Source: an uncultured Chitinophagaceae bacterium
GTDB lineage: Bacteria > Bacteroidota > Bacteroidia > Chitinophagales > Chitinophagaceae
Reading direction: 5' to 3'
Assembly (NCBI GenBank): GCA_937897585.1
Contig: CALCNY010000296.1
Location: 1-8,437 of the forward strand
Length of the DNA: 8,437 bases
Shown here: in pieces, positions 1 to 5,127 of the stretch
How the letters are laid out: the number at the start of each line of letters is the position of its first letter
How positions within the stretch are numbered: the stretch's first letter is position 1
Program-made: the position numbers and the translations under genes
Notes under the pieces: model-generated
The model's input: the letters and a program-made list of their open reading frames with translations, nothing else
Told to the model about the DNA's origin: nothing
Database searches by the model: none

Positions 1-663
1 GGCATCGCAAATTAACGCATGCCCGATCGACACCTCATCTAATGGTGCCACATTCGCCTTAAAAAAGGCCAAATTCTCCAAACTCAAATCGTGCCCCGCA
101 TTAATCCCCAAGCCTAATTGGCTCGCGCGAAATGCCGCTTTTCGGTAAGCGGAAACTGCCTGCGTCGGATTTTCCAAAAACAGTTCTGCATACTGTTCGG
201 TATACAATTCAATTCGATTTGTTCCCGTCGTGGACGCCGCTTCCACCATTTCTAAAACGGGGTCCACGAAGATCGAGGTGCGAATACCCGCCTCCTTAAA
301 TTGGGCAATTAACGCTTGCAACAAGCCTTGATGTTGAATGGTATCCCAGCCATGGTTGCTGGTTAATTGCCCGGTAGCATCAGGAACCAATGTGACTTGT
401 GTTGGTTTGATGGCTAAAACAAGTTCCACGAATTTATCTTCAGTTGGGTTGCCTTCTATATTGAATTCGGTGGTGATGATTTTTTTTAAATCAAACACAT
501 CTTTGTATCGAATATGTCTTTCATCAGGGCGGGGATGTACGGTAATTCCATCTGCTCCGAATCTTTCAATATCTGCAGCTGCTTTTAGAATATCGGGATT
601 GTTGCCACCTCTTGCATTACGTAGTGTAGCGAGTTTGTTGATGTTTACAGAAAGTTTTATCAT
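1..663 (-). CDS. pdxJ: Pyridoxine 5'-phosphate synthase, 3' end cut by window edge
   Basis: PdxJ condenses 1-deoxy-D-xylulose 5-phosphate with 3-amino-2-oxopropyl phosphate to give pyridoxine 5'-phosphate, the last ring-forming step of DXP-dependent vitamin B6 synthesis in the cytoplasm. I translated 221 codons from ATG at 663 to the window edge with no stop. The N-terminus MIKLSVNINKLATLRNARGG is characteristic. The phosphate/active-site segment HPRPDERH lies at about residues 43-50, a glutamate in NIEGNP at about 70, LVPD near 93, and INAGHDL with the conserved histidine at about 191. The copy breaks off shortly after IGHALICDA; the family is about 240 residues, so roughly 20 are missing. 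It starts 24 nt after the small lipoprotein gene and may be cotranscribed with it. Third-position GC is about 53% in bases 1-360 but about 29% in 361-660, odd for one gene. Identity is secure. Confidence 0.96.
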   Translation of the reverse strand, partial: MIKLSVNINKLATLRNARGGNNPDILKAAADIERFGADGITVHPRPDERHIRYKDVFDLKKIITTEFNIEGNPTEDKFVELVLAIKPTQVTLVPDATGQLTSNHGWDTIQHQGLLQALIAQFKEAGIRTSIFVDPVLEMVEAASTTGTNRIELYTEQYAELFLENPTQAVSAYRKAAFRASQLGLGINAGHDLSLENLAFFKANVAPLDEVSIGHALICDA

Positions 664-669
664 AGGATT

Positions 670-677
670 CAAAGGTA
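670..677 (-). promoter_or_regulatory. Possible Bacteroidota -7 element before pdxJ
   Basis: On the minus strand the octamer TACCTTTG matches TAnnTTTG, the -7 consensus of Bacteroidota primary sigma factors. It ends 6 nt before the pdxJ ATG, so a transcript from here would be almost leaderless. I see no TTTG at the expected -33 distance, so pdxJ may instead depend on upstream transcription through the lipoprotein gene. Confidence 0.25.
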
Positions 678-687
678 ATTATTAATG

Positions 688-831
688 CTATCTAACTCTG
701 GTAATGTATTTAGATCTTCCATTGCAGCCATATCCATTTTTAGCGCATGAAGAAATTGTTGTTAATAAAGAAACAGTAAACAGAATAGCTAATAAATAGT
801 TTACAACAGATGGAGTGAAAATCTTTCTCAT
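688..831 (-). CDS. Small predicted lipoprotein, 47 residues, unknown function
   Basis: I do not recognise a named family. ATG at 831 opens a 47-codon frame ending in TAG at 690-688. Residues 1-28 form a lipoprotein signal peptide: basic MRK start, hydrophobic stretch NYLLAILFTVSLL, then the lipobox ISSC with the lipidated cysteine at residue 29. The mature chain would be only 19 residues, CAKNGYGCNGRSKYITRVR, with a second cysteine at 36, glycine-rich, and a strongly basic end. Such a protein would be anchored in the inner or outer membrane facing the periplasm. It lies between tcdA (71 nt upstream) and pdxJ (24 nt downstream) on the same strand and could belong to their transcript. The textbook signal peptide and lipobox make chance unlikely, but expression is inferred. 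Confidence 0.68.
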   Translation of the reverse strand: MRKIFTPSVVNYLLAILFTVSLLTTISSCAKNGYGCNGRSKYITRVR

Positions 832-877
832 TTTGTTTTAGTTTAAGTATTATAAAGTAATGCTATTTATTAAAAAC

Positions 878-893
878 AAAAAAAGATTTTTTT
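878..893. terminator. A/T-tract dyad downstream of tcdA, weak terminator candidate
   Basis: Seven A, then GA, then seven T form a perfect but GC-free inverted repeat 9 nt beyond the tcdA stop. With no GC stem it would be a poor intrinsic terminator, so readthrough into the lipoprotein gene and pdxJ is plausible. Confidence 0.2.
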
Positions 894-902
894 ACACATG
901 TT

Positions 903-1628
903 TTATGGTGCTTGGATTAAATCTCTGATTACCACAGACGCGGCTACGGCACCAAATGTAGCCGGTAAATAGGAGATGGTTCCGTAGGCTGACTTTTTAA
1001 AGTTTCTTCCATCGGTTAACATGAGACTTTCCTTGATTGGCGGTTCAGGTGAGAAAACAGCCTTGATGCCTTTATAAATATTTTTTCTTTTCAACTCTTT
1101 TCGTACTTGTTGGGCAAATGGGCAGATGATGGTTTTAGAAATATCAACCACTTTTAATTGAGTAGGGTCCAATTTGGCACCAGCTCCCATGCTACTTACA
1201 ATCGGAATTCCTTTGGCAAATGCGGTACTCAAAAAAGTAATTTTAGGTGTGATGCTATCAATGGCATCAACAATATAATCTGGATTGTATTCCATGATTC
1301 TTTCAACCATACCCGGACTCACAAATTCCTTCACCACATTAAGTTGAATTTCAGGATTGATTTGTTTGAGTCGATCCGCCATAATATCAGCTTTTGAAAC
1401 CCCGTGATTTGTAGATAATGCCGGTAATTGTCGATTGCGATTTGTAGGGTCAACAATATCGCCATCAATAATCGTCATTTTGCCAATACCGCTTCTACAA
1501 ATAAACTCTGCTGCAAATGAGCCCACGCCGCCCATACCAACCACCATCACATGTTTGGTGTTGAGCTTTTTTACGGTGTCTTCTCCAATCAACAAACTTG
1601 TTCTGCCTAACCAAGAAATATCTTCCAT
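903..1628 (-). CDS. tcdA: tRNA threonylcarbamoyladenosine dehydratase (E1/ThiF-like)
   Basis: TcdA (CsdL/YgdL) uses ATP to dehydrate t6A at position 37 of ANN-decoding tRNAs, giving the cyclic form ct6A that strengthens decoding. The 241-residue protein is a single E1-like adenylating Rossmann domain. The ATP-binding loop GMGGVGS is at 31-37, the acidic TIIDGD at 52-57, NRNRQ with the arginine expected to contact the triphosphate at 63-67, DAIDS at 121-125, and the family signature DPTQLKVVDISKTI follows. It resembles the E. coli protein along its length but is shorter (about 268 there). There are no CxxC zinc pairs as in ThiF or MoeB, which supports TcdA over those relatives. The ATG overlaps the tatD stop by one base (TAATG), so translational coupling is likely. 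E. coli tcdA lies beside csdA/csdE; neither is visible here. Confidence 0.92.
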   Translation of the reverse strand: MEDISWLGRTSLLIGEDTVKKLNTKHVMVVGMGGVGSFAAEFICRSGIGKMTIIDGDIVDPTNRNRQLPALSTNHGVSKADIMADRLKQINPEIQLNVVKEFVSPGMVERIMEYNPDYIVDAIDSITPKITFLSTAFAKGIPIVSSMGAGAKLDPTQLKVVDISKTIICPFAQQVRKELKRKNIYKGIKAVFSPEPPIKESLMLTDGRNFKKSAYGTISYLPATFGAVAASVVIRDLIQAP

Positions 1629-2278
1629 TAGAATTTTGTAGTTTTAAAAATGCTATTCAGATTTTTTTTGATTTGCAAACTTAGTTGTTCTGTAGAAATG
1701 TTTTTGATTTTTGCAGCTTGTTTATAAATATCATCAATGCAGCTATCGCTATCGTCTGTTTCAAGGAAAATGTTTTCCAATGAAATCTTTGAAAAAACAC
1801 TTTCAACTGAAGGTTTCATTAAGTGTTTGCCAAATGAGAGGTAATATCCGTATTCAAGAACTTTGTTGGCTGTTTCTAATTTATTATTAAACCCATGGAA
1901 AATCACAGGAGAGGTCCTGTTGTATTCTTTTAGTAATGTCAAGCACTCCTGATGTGCTTTCACACAGTGAATGATGATAGGTTTGGCAATTTCATTTGCC
2001 CACAAAATTTGTTCAATAAAAACTTTTTCTTGCAATTTGAAATCGGTTGTACACAATCTATCTAATCCACATTCTCCAATGGCTATTACATTTTTTTGTT
2101 GGCTTGCGATTTTCATTTGAGCCAATTCTTCTTTTATGGTGTTAGAATCAATATACCAGGGATGAATTCCAACTGAATAATTAAATAGTGAATTCAATTG
2201 GTCAAAATGGGCATGAAGATTTTGAATGCTCCACTCATCGTTGTTATGAGGCTGGTGTGTATGGATGTTGATGAGCAG
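1628..2278 (-). CDS. tatD: TatD-family metal-dependent hydrolase (DNase-like), non-standard start
   Basis: TatD proteins are two-metal TIM-barrel hydrolases with 3'-5' exonuclease activity on DNA and RNA. All ligand motifs are present if translation starts upstream of the first standard codon. Counting from CTG at 2278, HTH is at 6-8, ECGLD with the bridging glutamate at 69, IIIH at 104, IFHGF with the histidine at 128, and LETDDSD with the catalytic aspartate at 175; the total is 216 residues, short compared with E. coli TatD (about 260). The first ATG/GTG/TTG-type start (TTG at 2197) would delete the HTH motif and the first barrel strand. The frame is open back to a TAA at 2293-2291, offering only ATT (2290), ATC (2284) and CTG (2278); CTG gives MLINIHTH, the most natural N-terminus. 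A one-base sequence error that removed an ATG is an alternative. The stop overlaps the tcdA start. Confidence 0.85.
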   Translation of the reverse strand: MLINIHTHQPHNNDEWSIQNLHAHFDQLNSLFNYSVGIHPWYIDSNTIKEELAQMKIASQQKNVIAIGECGLDRLCTTDFKLQEKVFIEQILWANEIAKPIIIHCVKAHQECLTLLKEYNRTSPVIFHGFNNKLETANKVLEYGYYLSFGKHLMKPSVESVFSKISLENIFLETDDSDSCIDDIYKQAAKIKNISTEQLSLQIKKNLNSIFKTTKF

Positions 2279-2298
2279 GGGGATGAAAATTTAAAATT

Positions 2299-2306
2299 CA
2301 AAATTA
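2299..2306 (-). promoter_or_regulatory. Possible Bacteroidota -7 element before tatD
   Basis: The minus strand reads TAATTTTG, a match to TAnnTTTG, about 20 nt before the proposed CTG start. A TTTG lies further upstream (2326-2323), inside the 9-bp repeat arm, but the gap of 16 nt is shorter than the usual 19-21. If used, transcription would start near 2293, giving a very short or absent leader. Confidence 0.3.
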
Positions 2307-2320
2307 ATAGAATATTTTAG

Positions 2321-2420
2321 TTCAAAAGGTTTAAAAGGTTCAATTAGTTCAAGAGGTTAGATTTAGATGCTAAAATGATCAAAACCTATTGAACCTTTTT
2401 AACTAATTGAACCTATTGAA
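2321..2420. repeat. Inverted 9-bp minisatellite, locus 1
   Basis: Bases 2321-2358 are four 9-mers in tandem (TTCAAAAGG, TTTAAAAGG, TTCAATTAG, TTCAAGAGG). Bases 2383-2420 hold the same kind of unit on the opposite strand (TTCAATAGG, TTCAATTAG, TTAAAAAGG, TTCAATAGG). The two 38-nt arms pair at 28 of 38 positions around a 24-nt loop, so either strand could fold into a long imperfect hairpin. It lies between the ahcY terminator and the tatD start. The same unit recurs at 4432-4631. Confidence 0.85.
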
Positions 2421-2457
2421 CAAAAAAGGAAACCCTCTCCAAAAATGAAGAGGGTCG
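2421..2457 (-). terminator. Rho-independent terminator of ahcY
   Basis: On the minus strand ACCCTCT and AGAGGGT (2455-2449 and 2438-2432) form a perfect 7-bp GC-containing stem with a 10-nt loop, followed by TTCC and six T. It lies about 22 nt after the ahcY stop codon, the right distance and polarity to end the ahcY transcript. Confidence 0.8.
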
Positions 2458-2477
2458 TTCTCATAAAGTGAATATTA

Positions 2478-3803
2478 TTAGTAACGGTACATATCAGATT
2501 TGAATGGACCAACTTTGCTGATGCCTAAGTAATTAGCTTGTTCATCAGAAAGAATATCTAATTCAACACCAATTTTTGCAAGGTGTAAACGAGCTACTTT
2601 CTCATCCAAATGCTTAGGTAATACGTATACTTTGTTTTCGTATTTATCAGTGTTAGTCCACAATTCAATTTGAGCCAAAACTTGGTTTGTGAATGAATTA
2701 CTCATTACAAAACTTGGGTGACCAGTTGCACAACCTAAGTTTACCAAACGACCTTCAGCCAAAACGATTACTTCTTTTCCTTCGATGCTATATAAATCAA
2801 CTTGTGGTTTGATAGTATCTTTTGATTCGCCATAATTATCGTTCAACCATGCCATATCGATTTCGATATCGAAGTGACCGATGTTACAAACGATAGCTTT
2901 GTCTTTCATTGCTCTGAAATGGTTTTCAGTAATCAAATCACGGCAACCACTAGCAGTTACAACGATATCAGCTTCTTTTACAGCATCAATCATTTTCTTA
3001 ACTTCAAATCCGTCCATTGCAGCTTGTAAAGCACAGATAGGATCGATTTCGGTAACGATTACACGAGCGCCTGCTCCACGTAAACTCAATGCAGAACCTT
3101 TACCCACATCACCGTATCCACCTACAACAGCAACTTTACCAGCCATCATTACGTCAGTAGCACGACGAATCGCATCTACCAATGATTCTTGACAACCGTA
3201 TTTATTATCGAATTTAGATTTTGTAACTGAATCGTTTACGTTGATTGCAGGAATTGGTAAAGTACCATTAGCCATACGCTCATATAAACGATGTACACCT
3301 GTAGTTGTTTCTTCGCTCAATCCTTTGATATTCGCGATTAACTCAGGGTATTTATCAAACACCATGTTTGTCAAATCACCACCATCATCCAAAATCATGT
3401 TTAATGGTTTGTCTGCACTTCCGAAGAATAAAGTTTGTTCGATACACCAGTCAGCTTCTTCAATAGTTTGGCCTTTCCAAGCGTAAACTCCGATACCTGC
3501 TTCAGCAATAGCCGCAGCAGCCTGATCTTGTGTAGAGAAGATATTACAGCTGCTCCATTTAACTTCAGCACCTAATTCAATTAAGGTTTCGATTAAAACT
3601 GCAGTTTGGATAGTCATGTGTAAACATCCTGCGATTCTTGCACCAGCTAATGGTTTTGAAGCAGCATATTCTTTTCTGATACTCATCAAACCTGGCATTT
3701 CAGCTTCAGCCAATTTGATTTCTTTACGGCCCCATGCAGCCAGACTCATGTCTTTTACCTTATTTTTCAAGGAAAAGTCGATTGATGTTAGTGTATTTGA
3801 CAT
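2478..3803 (-). CDS. ahcY: Adenosylhomocysteinase (S-adenosyl-L-homocysteine hydrolase)
   Basis: This cytoplasmic NAD-dependent enzyme reversibly splits S-adenosylhomocysteine, the product inhibitor left by methyltransferases, into adenosine and homocysteine, feeding the methionine cycle. The 441 residues align with the human enzyme (432) along their whole length: AGCLHMTIQTAVLIETL, SSCNIFSTQD, the catalytic block NVNDSVTKSKFDNKYGCQES, the NAD loop GGYGDVGKG at about 228-236, CNIGHFD, GHPSFVMSNSFTNQV, and the C-terminal FKSDMYRY, whose lysine and tyrosine reach the cofactor of a neighbouring subunit. It is the compact form lacking the roughly 40-residue insert of many proteobacterial and plant enzymes. 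One small departure is methionine where human has histidine in the tail (PDHYRY). ATG at 3803 agrees with family length. It has its own promoter and terminator, so it is probably monocistronic. The divergent Lrp-type gene may influence it, which is inference. Confidence 0.98.
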   Translation of the reverse strand: MSNTLTSIDFSLKNKVKDMSLAAWGRKEIKLAEAEMPGLMSIRKEYAASKPLAGARIAGCLHMTIQTAVLIETLIELGAEVKWSSCNIFSTQDQAAAAIAEAGIGVYAWKGQTIEEADWCIEQTLFFGSADKPLNMILDDGGDLTNMVFDKYPELIANIKGLSEETTTGVHRLYERMANGTLPIPAINVNDSVTKSKFDNKYGCQESLVDAIRRATDVMMAGKVAVVGGYGDVGKGSALSLRGAGARVIVTEIDPICALQAAMDGFEVKKMIDAVKEADIVVTASGCRDLITENHFRAMKDKAIVCNIGHFDIEIDMAWLNDNYGESKDTIKPQVDLYSIEGKEVIVLAEGRLVNLGCATGHPSFVMSNSFTNQVLAQIELWTNTDKYENKVYVLPKHLDEKVARLHLAKIGVELDILSDEQANYLGISKVGPFKSDMYRY

Positions 3804-3822
3804 TTGTTTTGTTTTTAGAATG

Positions 3823-3854
3823 CAAACTTACCATCTAAATAATGATATTCTAAA
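3823..3854 (-). promoter_or_regulatory. Putative ahcY promoter, Bacteroidota type
   Basis: On the minus strand TAAGTTTG (3830-3823) fits the -7 consensus TAnnTTTG exactly, and TTTA (3854-3851) lies 20 nt further upstream where the -33 TTTG is expected. The leader would be about 15 nt. This is the best promoter match in the window, in keeping with a strongly expressed housekeeping gene. Confidence 0.55.
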
Positions 3855-3878
3855 TACTATTTAAAAAATAGGAAAAAG

Positions 3879-3912
3879 ATATTTTATTATTTATTTTTGA
3901 AGAATAAAATAT
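3879..3912. promoter_or_regulatory. 10-bp AT-rich dyad around the -7 element of the lrp-like gene
   Basis: ATATTTTATT (3879-3888) and AATAAAATAT (3903-3912) are perfect inverted copies separated by 14 nt. The spacer contains TATTTTTG (3892-3899), a match to the TAnnTTTG -7 element for the plus-strand regulator gene. A dyad flanking its own promoter suits autoregulation by the dimeric Lrp/AsnC protein encoded just downstream, a habit known in the family. The sequence is wholly A/T in an A/T-rich gap, so chance is a real alternative. Confidence 0.35.
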
Positions 3913-3921
3913 AATTAAAGT

Positions 3922-4422
3922 ATGAAAAAGACAGTGAAAAAAGAACAAGTCACTATTTCAATACCTGCTCTTGATAAGATTGATCTGTCTATTTTAAAAT
4001 TATTACAGGAAAATGCCCGTGCCACAGTAAAAGAAATTGCAGCCAAGGTGCATTTGAGTACAACGCCTGTGCATGAACGCATCAAAAGAATGGAACAATC
4101 CGGTGTCATCAAACAATATGCAACATTAGTTGATCACACCAAAGTAAAAAAGGGCTTGATGGTCATTTGTTATGTTTCATTAAAAGAACATAGTAAAAAC
4201 GCCGGTATTAAATTCATTAAATCAATCAACGCCTTAAATGAAGTGGTGGAATGTTACAACATCAGCGGTGAATTTGATTTCATGCTTAAAGTGGTGGAAG
4301 AAAATATGGACAGCTATTATGATTTTCACGTTAATCGTTTAAGCCAAATTGAAAACATGGGAAATGTACAGAGCGTATTTGTGATGGGGGTGATCAAGCA
4401 GACGCATCAGTTGGTGTGGTAG
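3922..4422 (+). CDS. Lrp/AsnC-family transcriptional regulator
   Basis: Lrp/AsnC proteins bind DNA as dimers or octamers and sense amino acids or related metabolites through a C-terminal RAM (ACT-like) domain. The 166 residues show a basic lysine-rich tail (1-10), the family opening DKIDLSILKLLQENARATVKEIA (18-40), a winged helix-turn-helix at about 35-57 with LSTTPVHERIKRME as recognition region, a linker strand GVIKQYATLVD, and a RAM domain at about 78-155 (MVICYVSLKE, NISGEFDFMLKVV). It is the only plus-strand gene, divergent from ahcY with 118 bp between starts. ATG at 3922 follows a candidate -7 element and sits within a dyad region. The ligand cannot be read from sequence; control of ahcY or of itself is inferred from position. 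Its last nine codons (4396-4422) are partly duplicated 130 bp downstream. Confidence 0.94.
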   Translation: MKKTVKKEQVTISIPALDKIDLSILKLLQENARATVKEIAAKVHLSTTPVHERIKRMEQSGVIKQYATLVDHTKVKKGLMVICYVSLKEHSKNAGIKFIKSINALNEVVECYNISGEFDFMLKVVEENMDSYYDFHVNRLSQIENMGNVQSVFVMGVIKQTHQLVW

Positions 4423-4591
4423 TAAGTGATGTTACAAAGGTTTCAAAGGTTCAAAATGTTCAAAAGGTTTGGGCCAATTATTTGATCAATAGCCCACGGT
4501 TTCAACCGTGGGAAAATAATAATTAAAGCAGACGCATCGGTTGTTGTGTAGGGGATGCGGTTGCAAAGGTTTAAAAGGTTCAAAAGGTTTG
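4396..4591 (+). repeat. Direct repeat: tail of the lrp-like gene plus repeat units, duplicated
   Basis: Bases 4396-4471 and 4526-4591 are diverged direct copies offset by 130 bp. Both start AAGCAGACGCATC, continue with a GTTG/TGTG-rich stretch, and run into 9-mers ending TTCAAAAGGTTTG. In the first copy the opening is the end of the regulator CDS (KQTHQLVW, stop TAG); in the second it is non-coding. The first copy has one more 9-mer (TTCAAAATG). Unique sequence and the REP-like hairpin lie between them. Confidence 0.75.
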
Positions 4592-4631
4592 AGGTGAATT
4601 TGAACTCATTGAACATTTTGAACCTATTGAA
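4432..4631. repeat. Inverted 9-bp minisatellite, locus 2
   Basis: Plus-orientation units are at 4432-4467 (TTACAAAGG, TTTCAAAGG, TTCAAAATG, TTCAAAAGG) and 4561-4587 (TTGCAAAGG, TTTAAAAGG, TTCAAAAGG). Minus-orientation units are at 4631-4596 (TTCAATAGG, TTCAAAATG, TTCAATGAG, TTCAAATTC). The 4561-4595 block can pair with 4596-4631 as a hairpin of about 25 bp between the convergent regulator and acetyltransferase genes, where it might serve both as transcript end. The consensus is shared with 2321-2420. Confidence 0.82.
4493..4512. repeat. REP-like perfect palindrome
   Basis: CCCACGGTT and AACCGTGGG are perfect 9-bp inverted arms separated by TC. The GC-rich hairpin stands out in an A/T-rich gap and is preceded by ATCAATAG and followed by AAAATAATAATT. 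It resembles the dispersed palindromic REP-type elements found between bacterial genes; copy number elsewhere in the genome cannot be seen here. On the plus strand it could help terminate the regulator transcript, but no T-run follows directly. Confidence 0.6.
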
Positions 4632-5127
4632 CAATTCTAAACAAAACATAATCATTCATGTAAAATCCCTCACCAATATCAATATCTTCTTCTCGTAGAA
4701 TTTCATACCCGAGTTTTTGATAAAATGCTAATGCATTATTATAGCGGTTTACATTAAGTTCAATACTGCCGTTACCTTTTTTTCTGATTTCGCTGTAAAT
4801 GGATTCGAGCAATAACTTGCCAATACCTTTTTGTTGCTGATTTGGCAACACATATAATTTGTGAAGTCGGTGGTGATTGTTTTGATTTTCGTATGTTGAG
4901 AAACTCGCAAAGCCAATGGCAGCGTTGTTTTCATCAACTGCTACAATAAATCGATGTCCTAAATTTTCTTGCTGTTGTTGTAATGAATCAATGGCATAAA
5001 TTTTATCAAGCATGTAATCAAGTTGCTCCTGAGTAACAATTTTTCCATAAGCATCTGGCCAGGTTTCAAAAGCAATTTGACGAATGGTTTCAAAATCTTT
5101 GCTGTCAATTATGCATTTCATCATCAT
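4624..5127 (-). CDS. GNAT-family N-acetyltransferase
   Basis: GNAT enzymes move an acetyl group from acetyl-CoA to an amine; the substrate here is unknown. The 167-residue protein has an N-terminal helical part (DFETIRQIAFETWPDAYG), a central strand GFASFS, motif A LHKLYVLPNQQQKGIGKLLL with the CoA-pyrophosphate loop QQKGIG at 98-103, and motif B ELNVNRYNNALAFYQKLGYE at 123-142. The layout recalls PaiA-like polyamine acetyltransferases, though similarity by eye is modest. Three ATG codons in a row (5127, 5124, 5121) are possible starts. The first follows the TAA of the upstream gene with no gap, so translation is probably coupled. The stop TAG and the preceding codon lie inside a TTCAATAGG unit of the inverted minisatellite, so the repeat has become part of the gene end. 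Confidence 0.9.
   Translation of the reverse strand: MMMKCIIDSKDFETIRQIAFETWPDAYGKIVTQEQLDYMLDKIYAIDSLQQQQENLGHRFIVAVDENNAAIGFASFSTYENQNNHHRLHKLYVLPNQQQKGIGKLLLESIYSEIRKKGNGSIELNVNRYNNALAFYQKLGYEILREEDIDIGEGFYMNDYVLFRIVQ

Noticed and set aside
338..685. 115-codon plus-strand open frame
   Set aside because: It is antisense to pdxJ, whose conserved motifs fill the same bases. The protein shows no family features.
1628..2197. tatD starting at TTG 2197
   Set aside because: This start removes the HTH metal-binding motif and the first barrel strand, which are clearly encoded in frame just upstream.
2321..2420. Possible CRISPR array
   Set aside because: The repeat unit is only 9 bp, directly abutting without unique spacers, and no cas gene is in the window.
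4443..4655. 70-codon minus-strand frame with a NLLNLLN-type leucine/asparagine pattern
   Set aside because: It is simply the translation of the inverted 9-bp repeat arms and the palindrome, and overlaps the end of the acetyltransferase gene.
4749..4937. 62-codon minus-strand frame inside the acetyltransferase gene
   Set aside because: It overlaps the GNAT motif A and B coding region in another frame and carries no recognisable signal.
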